A stretch of DNA of 9,494 bases from Candidatus Woesearchaeota archaeon (lineage in GTDB: Archaea; Nanobdellota; Nanobdellia; Woesearchaeales; WALR01): NCBI GenBank assembly GCA_015522765.1, contig WALR01000063.1:1-9494 (forward strand), given 5' to 3'. This document shows, piece after piece, positions 6,275 through 9,494 of the stretch. The notes under the pieces are model-generated. The model had not been told where the DNA came from, did no database searches, and worked only from the letters and a program-made list of their open reading frames with translations. How positions within the stretch are numbered: the stretch's first letter is position 1; each line of letters starts with the position of its first letter. A program made the translations under genes and the position numbers.

Positions 6275-7662
6275 ATCTGACCAGCATATCCTCAAATCTC
6301 CCTGAAGTCGCAACACCCACCCAGAAGAGACTTCCATTCAAGGAGAAGCTTAAATGGACGCTTATCATATTAGTTCTGTATTATATTTTAGGCATGATAC
6401 CCCTATTCGGTCTCGGGGAGAACTCACTTCAGCAGTTCCAGTTCCTCTCGATGATACTCGGGGCGGAGTTCGGAAGCATAATAAGTCTTGGTATAGGCCC
6501 AATAGTTACAGCATCCATCGTCCTCCAACTGCTTAACGGCTCAGGCATAATGAAGTTTGACCTCACCACCCATGAGGGAAAGATGAAGTTTCAGGGGCTG
6601 CAGAAGGTCCTCTCCCTGTTCTTCATAATACTTGAATCAGTGATATATGTTTTTATGGGGGGGCTCGCGCCTGCAAACAGCCTAGCGGGCACGCCGATGT
6701 ATCTCACAATGCAGCTCCTCCTGGTTATACAGCTCTTCATAGGAGGCGTCCTTATCCTCTTCATGGACGAGGTTGTCAGCAAGTGGGGCTTCGGCTCAGG
6801 TATAAGCCTCTTCATCGCGGCAGGAGTCTCAAAGCACATATTTGTCAGGGCGTTCTCGCCTTTCTCAAGCCCAATGAACCCTGACATCCCCGTAGGAGCA
6901 ATACCCTCCTTCATAGTGTCAATCAGCCATGGCAACCCTGTAAATGCTGCCGTTGAGTTTGGGATGGTTGTGGCAACAGTAGTGGTCTTTGTGATGGCTG
7001 TTTATTTTCAGGCAATGAAGGTTGAAATCCCCCTCAGCTTCGGAAGGGTGCGGGGACAGGGGATGAGATGGCCGCTGAGTTTCATTTATACCAGTAACAT
7101 TCCTGTCATATTAGTGGCGGCCCTCTTCGCTAATATCCAGCTGTGGGCGCGGCTGCTTCAGAATTGGAATATGCCCATACTAGGCACATTCGTGGGGAAC
7201 CAGCCCGTCTCCGGGCTTGTGAGGTGGACAAGGGCCCCTCTGCTGCTCCAGAGCTTCATAAAGGGAAGCCTTCAGTTCTCCGACATACTCGACGGTGCGG
7301 GCTATGTACTGCTCTTCCTCGTCGGGTGCGTCATATTCTCGTGGTTCTGGATGCAGACAAGCGGGATGGACCCTAAGAGCGTTGCGAAGCAGATAATGTC
7401 TTCTGGTTTACAAATACCTGGATTCAGGAGAGACCAGAGGGTTCTTGAGAGGCTGCTTGAAAGATACATTAATCCGCTTACAATACTCGGAGGAGGCGCT
7501 GTCGGAATACTTGCAGCCGTCGCCGACCTTACAGGAGCGTTCGGAACAGGAACAGGGATACTCCTTGCAGTAATGATTGTCTACAACCTCTATGAAGAGA
7601 TAGCAAGGGACCACATGATGGACATGTATCCTGCATTAAGAAGATTCATGGGGGGATCGTAA
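6271..7662 (+). CDS. secY: Preprotein translocase subunit SecY (Sec61 alpha), archaeal type
   Basis: SecY forms the protein-conducting channel of the cytoplasmic membrane, with SecE and Sec61-beta as partners encoded elsewhere. At 463 aa it has the family length. Ten membrane segments can be placed: about 29-47, the half-helix plug plus TM2 (57-89), 110-130, 143-165, 175-192, 228-248, 274-293, 342-362, 402-422 and 426-443. Family motifs are SLQQFQFLSMILGAEFGSII leading into GIGPIVTASIVLQLL (TM2), the 6/7 cytosolic loop IPLSFGRVRGQGMRWPLSFI, and the 8/9 loop with GFRRDQRVLERLLERYI; both loops are known ribosome-contact regions. The ATG at 6271 overlaps the rpl15 stop by four bases with GAAGGA just upstream. 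The stop TAA overlaps the next ATG by one base. adk, often next in other archaea, is not there. Confidence 0.97.
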   Translation: MNLTSISSNLPEVATPTQKRLPFKEKLKWTLIILVLYYILGMIPLFGLGENSLQQFQFLSMILGAEFGSIISLGIGPIVTASIVLQLLNGSGIMKFDLTTHEGKMKFQGLQKVLSLFFIILESVIYVFMGGLAPANSLAGTPMYLTMQLLLVIQLFIGGVLILFMDEVVSKWGFGSGISLFIAAGVSKHIFVRAFSPFSSPMNPDIPVGAIPSFIVSISHGNPVNAAVEFGMVVATVVVFVMAVYFQAMKVEIPLSFGRVRGQGMRWPLSFIYTSNIPVILVAALFANIQLWARLLQNWNMPILGTFVGNQPVSGLVRWTRAPLLLQSFIKGSLQFSDILDGAGYVLLFLVGCVIFSWFWMQTSGMDPKSVAKQIMSSGLQIPGFRRDQRVLERLLERYINPLTILGGGAVGILAAVADLTGAFGTGTGILLAVMIVYNLYEEIARDHMMDMYPALRRFMGGS

Positions 7663-8423
7663 TGTTCTCCTCTGCGATAAACGCAATCATGGTGCCCTTT
7701 CTTGATATGAGCCCCTTATTATCAATACTTATCATCTCATTTGTGCTCTCGCTGATAATAATACTCTCCTACAAATTCCTCACGGACCAGAAGCTCATGA
7801 AGAAGCTGAAGGAGGAGATAAAGGTAATGCAGAAGGAGATGAAGGAGCTCAGGAACAATCCTAAGAAGATGATGGAGGTCCAGAAGAAGGCCATGGAGAA
7901 GAACATGAAGTACATGGCCCACTCGATGAAGCCGACACTCTTCACAATGCTTCCCCTCCTGCTCGTGTTTGGCTGGATGAGCGCCCATTTCTCTTATTAT
8001 CCGATAATGCCCAATGAGAGCTTTAATGTTTCCCTGATTCTCTCAAACGATTATAAGGGGACAGTAAATGTAGAGGTTACAAACGGGCTCAAGATGATTT
8101 CTAACCATTCCACCACAGAGTACAAAAAGAACACCCCCTTCAGAGTGGAGATATTCACATTTAAGGGGAGTGAAGGAAAGCATATTATCACATTCTCCGC
8201 AGCCAACAGAACATACACAAAAGAGGTCCTTATAACAACTAAACAGGCATACTCAACGCCGCAGGAGAAGATAAAGGAGGGACCTGCCTCAGAGATAAGG
8301 ATACAAATGAGGAAGATGAAGCTTCTCAATATTTTTGGATGGAAGATGGGCTGGATAGGCACCTACATTATCCTCAGCTTAGTCTTCAGCATAGTCATGA
8401 GGAAGCTGTTCAGGATTTACTGA
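7662..8423 (+). CDS. DUF106 / EMC3-TMCO1-type membrane insertase candidate with an extracytoplasmic domain
   Basis: DUF106 proteins belong to the YidC/Oxa1/EMC3 superfamily and are thought to insert membrane proteins beside the ribosome. The 253 aa show the expected order: TM1 about 17-37, a Lys/Met/Glu-rich cytosolic coiled coil 42-86, TM2 91-109, and a C-terminal TM3 about 226-246 in GWKMGWIGTYIILSLVFSIV followed by RKLFRIY. Other archaeal members are usually nearer 200 aa. Here about 100 residues (111-215) separate TM2 and TM3. They include a beta-rich stretch (120-193, alternating hydrophobic residues) that would lie outside the cell. Four N-X-S/T sequons (Asn118, 122, 148, 182) all fall in it. 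Position directly after secY is typical. The start overlaps the secY stop by one base behind GGGGGGATC. Family call good; insertase activity is inferred. Confidence 0.88.
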   Translation: MFSSAINAIMVPFLDMSPLLSILIISFVLSLIIILSYKFLTDQKLMKKLKEEIKVMQKEMKELRNNPKKMMEVQKKAMEKNMKYMAHSMKPTLFTMLPLLLVFGWMSAHFSYYPIMPNESFNVSLILSNDYKGTVNVEVTNGLKMISNHSTTEYKKNTPFRVEIFTFKGSEGKHIITFSAANRTYTKEVLITTKQAYSTPQEKIKEGPASEIRIQMRKMKLLNIFGWKMGWIGTYIILSLVFSIVMRKLFRIY

Positions 8424-8429
8424 ACAAAA

Positions 8430-8455
8430 AACCAAAACCTTTTTAATTTGGTTTA
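8430..8455. repeat. Inverted repeat flanking the rpl34e TATA-like box
   Basis: Perfect 8-bp arms, AAACCAAA (8430-8437) and TTTGGTTT (8448-8455), are separated by 10 bases that contain the TATA-like TTTTTAA. The arrangement could be a regulator-binding dyad over the promoter, or an RNA hairpin ending the upstream transcript. It is AT-rich, so chance cannot be excluded. Confidence 0.5.
8435..8448 (+). promoter_or_regulatory. BRE/TATA-like promoter of rpl34e-rpl14e, probably leaderless
   Basis: AAAACC (8435-8440, BRE-like) is followed directly by TTTTTAAT (8441-8448, TATA-like). The box starts 29 bases before the rpl34e ATG. With the archaeal spacing of about 25-27 bases from box centre to start site, transcription would begin at or next to the ATG, giving a leaderless mRNA. 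No Shine-Dalgarno lies between the box and the ATG, which fits. This is the only gap in the operon with such an element. Confidence 0.6.
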
Positions 8456-8469
8456 ATCCCCCTCTTAAA

Positions 8470-8742
8470 ATGCCAACACCAAGACAACGCTCAAGGAGCC
8501 TCCGAAGGGTGAAGGTCAAGACGCCCGGAGGCGTGGTAAAGACCCATTACAGGGAGCGCAAGCCACGACACGCGAGATGCGCCAGATGCGGGGCTGTGCT
8601 TAAGGGAGTGCCGAGAGAGGTCCCCTCCAAGCTCTCAAAGATGTCGAGGAGCCGTAAGAAGCCTTCAAGGCCCTTTGCTGGGACGCTCTGTAGCAGATGC
8701 ATGCGGGAGGAAATAAAGAGGAGGATGAACGAGAATGCTTGA
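8470..8742 (+). CDS. rpl34e: Large ribosomal subunit protein eL34, zinc-binding
   Basis: eL34 is a small 50S protein shared by archaea and eukaryotes. The N-terminus PTPRQRSRSLRRVKVKTPGG followed by VVKTHYRERKP is the family signature. Two Cys pairs, CARC (37, 40) and CSRC (74, 77), would bind zinc. Between them GAVLKGVPREVP and SRSRKKPSRPFAGTLC match the usual archaeal sequence. Length is 90 aa, normal for the family, with no added tail. The ATG at 8470 is supported by the immediate family match and by the promoter-like element placed for a leaderless start. The last eight bases overlap rpl14e. In many archaea cmk lies between rpl34e and rpl14e; here the two genes touch. Confidence 0.95.
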   Translation: MPTPRQRSRSLRRVKVKTPGGVVKTHYRERKPRHARCARCGAVLKGVPREVPSKLSKMSRSRKKPSRPFAGTLCSRCMREEIKRRMNENA

Positions 8743-9214
8743 TGTCGGCAGGCTCTGTGTTAAGATTGCCGGAAGGGACGCAGGTGCAACATGTGTTGTT
8801 GTTGATGTTCTTGACGACAATTTTGTTCTGATAGACGGGGGCACAAGAAGGAGGAAGTGCAATGCGAAGCACCTCGAGCCCCTTGACAAGGTTATTAAGA
8901 TAAAAAAGAACGCCTCTCACGAGAAGGTCGCCGAGGCTTTTAAGAATCTCAAGCTCCCTGTCTGGGAGAAGAAGGCGAAGAAAGCGGGTGAGAAGCCGCG
9001 GGCGCAGAGAACCGGAAAGAAAGAGGAGAAGAGGGTAAAGAAGGCTAAGGAAGCGAAGAAGCCGGCAATGAAGAGCCCTGATGAGGATAAAACCATTAAA
9101 TCCACTGAAAAGACTGGAAAGGGTGGGGTTTCAGATGCACCTATGACTAAACCAGCTAAAGAAGAGAAACAACAACCCCAAAAAACAAAGGAGAAAGATG
9201 AGGGTTCTGCGTAA
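8735..9214 (+). CDS. rpl14e: Large ribosomal subunit protein eL14 with charged C-terminal tail
   Basis: eL14 is a KOW-domain protein of the 50S subunit. The core is VGRLCVKIAGRDAGATCVVV (4-23), DVLDDNFVLIDG and RRRKCNAKHLEPLDKVIKIK (to about 57), followed by the ASHEKVAEAFKNL helix (60-72). From about residue 78 the protein becomes an 80-residue Lys/Glu/Pro/Ala-rich low-complexity tail with no recognisable fold, against about 75-100 aa for the whole protein in most archaea. The ATG at 8735 overlaps the rpl34e end by eight bases, and GAGGAGGATGA (8718-8728) inside rpl34e gives a good ribosome binding site. It is the last clearly identified gene. cbf5, the frequent next gene in other archaea, does not follow immediately. 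Confidence 0.93.
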   Translation: MLDVGRLCVKIAGRDAGATCVVVDVLDDNFVLIDGGTRRRKCNAKHLEPLDKVIKIKKNASHEKVAEAFKNLKLPVWEKKAKKAGEKPRAQRTGKKEEKRVKKAKEAKKPAMKSPDEDKTIKSTEKTGKGGVSDAPMTKPAKEEKQQPQKTKEKDEGSA

Positions 9215-9249
9215 TTCTAATATGCGCATTACGGATTCTGAAAATTTTT
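9210..9249 (+). terminator. Weak hairpin plus T-tract after rpl14e, possible terminator
   Basis: CGTAAT (9210-9215, overlapping the rpl14e stop) can pair with ATTACG (9228-9233) across a 12-base loop that ends in the palindrome ATGCGCAT (9222-9229). A TTTTT run follows at 9245-9249. Archaeal termination often needs only a T-rich tract. The stem is short, so the call is tentative. Confidence 0.3.
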
Positions 9250-9265
9250 ATTGAGGGGCAAGGGC

Positions 9266-9290
9266 TTTTTAAGATGGGAAGCATTATATA
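9266..9290 (+). promoter_or_regulatory. Two TATA-like boxes, possible promoter for something downstream
   Basis: TTTTTAA (9266-9272) repeats the CTTTTTAA core seen before rpl34e, and ATTATATA (9283-9290) follows 11 bases later. A start site 25-27 bases past the first box would fall around 9294-9297, just ahead of GTG 9299 and ATG 9305. No purine-rich BRE matching the first promoter (AAAACC) precedes it. The AT-rich setting makes chance matches plausible. Confidence 0.3.
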
Positions 9291-9304
9291 TGGTTAGCGT
9301 GACA

Positions 9305-9376
9305 ATGCCGAAGGGAAAATTGGCGAAGAGTAATTTCAAAGAGTTTTGTCAAGCTCGGAGAGCAATCAGGAATTAA
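9305..9376 (+). CDS. Tiny ORF (23 aa), unrecognised; possibly a broken gene start
   Basis: ATG 9305 to TAA 9376 encodes a basic 23-residue peptide beginning MPKGKLAKSNFKEF; ATG 9290 and GTG 9299 are in-frame alternatives. I do not recognise it. At the TTTT run (9344-9347), dropping one T would join this frame to one that stays open to TAG 9462-9464 and reads VKLGEQSGIKQ onward, giving about 52 residues. That joined frame has no start codon of its own before 9450. So this could be a small gene broken by a mutation or sequencing error, a true short peptide, or noise. The opposite strand is also open over 9399-9494, and both cannot easily be real. Confidence 0.2.
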   Translation: MPKGKLAKSNFKEFCQARRAIRN

Positions 9377-9398
9377 ACAAAAGAATTCAGGAGTTATT

Positions 9399-9494
9399 TC
9401 AGCCGAACATTTCAATTACTCTATCAACAACAGAATCCAAGAAACTCTCTTGATAGGTAATTAGCAGACCAACTATTTCTTCTCTGTCTATTAA
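9399..9494 (-). CDS. Possible C-terminal fragment of an unknown gene on the minus strand, running off the right edge
   Basis: Read from the right edge, the complement is open for 31 codons and ends at TGA (9399-9401). The peptide includes DREEIVGLLITYQESF followed by LDSVVDRVIEMFG. It has a regular amphipathic helix pattern and a protein-like amino acid mix, unlike the Ser/Leu/Phe-rich antisense frames of the ribosomal genes. Neither the start nor a family can be seen. If real, it is convergent with the ribosomal operon, with about 184 bases between the two stops. The evidence is only an open frame and composition over 96 bases, so the call is weak. Confidence 0.35.
   Translation of the reverse strand, partial: LIDREEIVGLLITYQESFLDSVVDRVIEMFG

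Larger units (their letters stand above)
9215..9494. other. Right-end 280-base region without a confidently identified gene
   Basis: This stretch lacks the AAG/GAG/AGG-dense strand bias of the operon and is richer in A+T. It holds a T-tract (9245-9249) and TATA-like sequences TTTTTAA (9266-9272, same core as the rpl34e promoter) and ATTATATA (9283-9290). A 23-codon + strand ORF runs 9305-9376 (in-frame ATG also at 9290), and an open minus-strand frame runs from the right edge to TGA at 9399. I recognise no tRNA, rRNA, CRISPR or mobile element in it. Confidence 0.5.

Noticed and set aside
9215..9494. tRNA, CRISPR array or insertion sequence end in the right-end region
   Set aside because: No cloverleaf-compatible arms, no spaced direct repeats and no terminal inverted repeats could be found by eye.

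Overview
The window is a stretch of an archaeal chromosome carrying the second half of the large spc-type ribosomal protein cluster. The domain assignment rests on the mix of universal proteins (uL24, uL5, uS14, uS8, uL6, uL18, uS5, uL30, uL15) with archaeal/eukaryotic-type proteins (eS4, eL32, eL19, eL34, eL14), on an archaeal-type SecY, and on a DUF106 (EMC3/TMCO1-type) membrane protein. Arg codons are mostly AGA/AGG and Ile is often ATA. Several starts are preceded by GGTGA-type Shine-Dalgarno sequences. The lineage cannot be fixed from sequence reading alone. The tight packing, the absence of adk and cmk and the charged protein tails would fit a reduced (DPANN-like) archaeon, but that is inference.

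Layout, all on the + strand: the 3' end of rpl24 (1-79), then rps4e, rpl5, rps14, rps8, rpl6, rpl32e, rpl19e, rpl18, rps5, rpl30, rpl15, secY and a DUF106 gene (to 8423). Neighbours overlap or are 1-11 bases apart, so this looks like one translationally coupled operon. The only internal gap with promoter character is 8424-8469. A BRE/TATA-like element there sits about 29 bases before the rpl34e ATG, suggesting a leaderless transcript for rpl34e-rpl14e. The TATA-like box lies inside an 8-bp inverted repeat. After rpl14e (stop at 9214) come 280 bases of different composition, with a weak terminator-like hairpin, TATA-like boxes, a 23-codon ORF and a possible partial gene on the minus strand running off the right edge.

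The genes supply both ribosomal subunits and link them to membrane protein biogenesis. SecY is the translocation channel, and the DUF106 protein is a YidC/Oxa1-superfamily insertase candidate encoded directly behind it.

I found no novel defence, mobile or RNA system; this is mostly a conserved housekeeping locus. The points worth a second look are: (i) secY-DUF106-rpl34e-rpl14e without the adk and cmk genes that commonly interrupt this order; (ii) a DUF106 protein with an added extracytoplasmic domain carrying four N-X-S/T sequons; (iii) long charged low-complexity tails on five ribosomal proteins, the longest being a roughly 107-residue K/E/R tail on eL32; (iv) the dyad around the rpl34e promoter; and (v) the unexplained right end.
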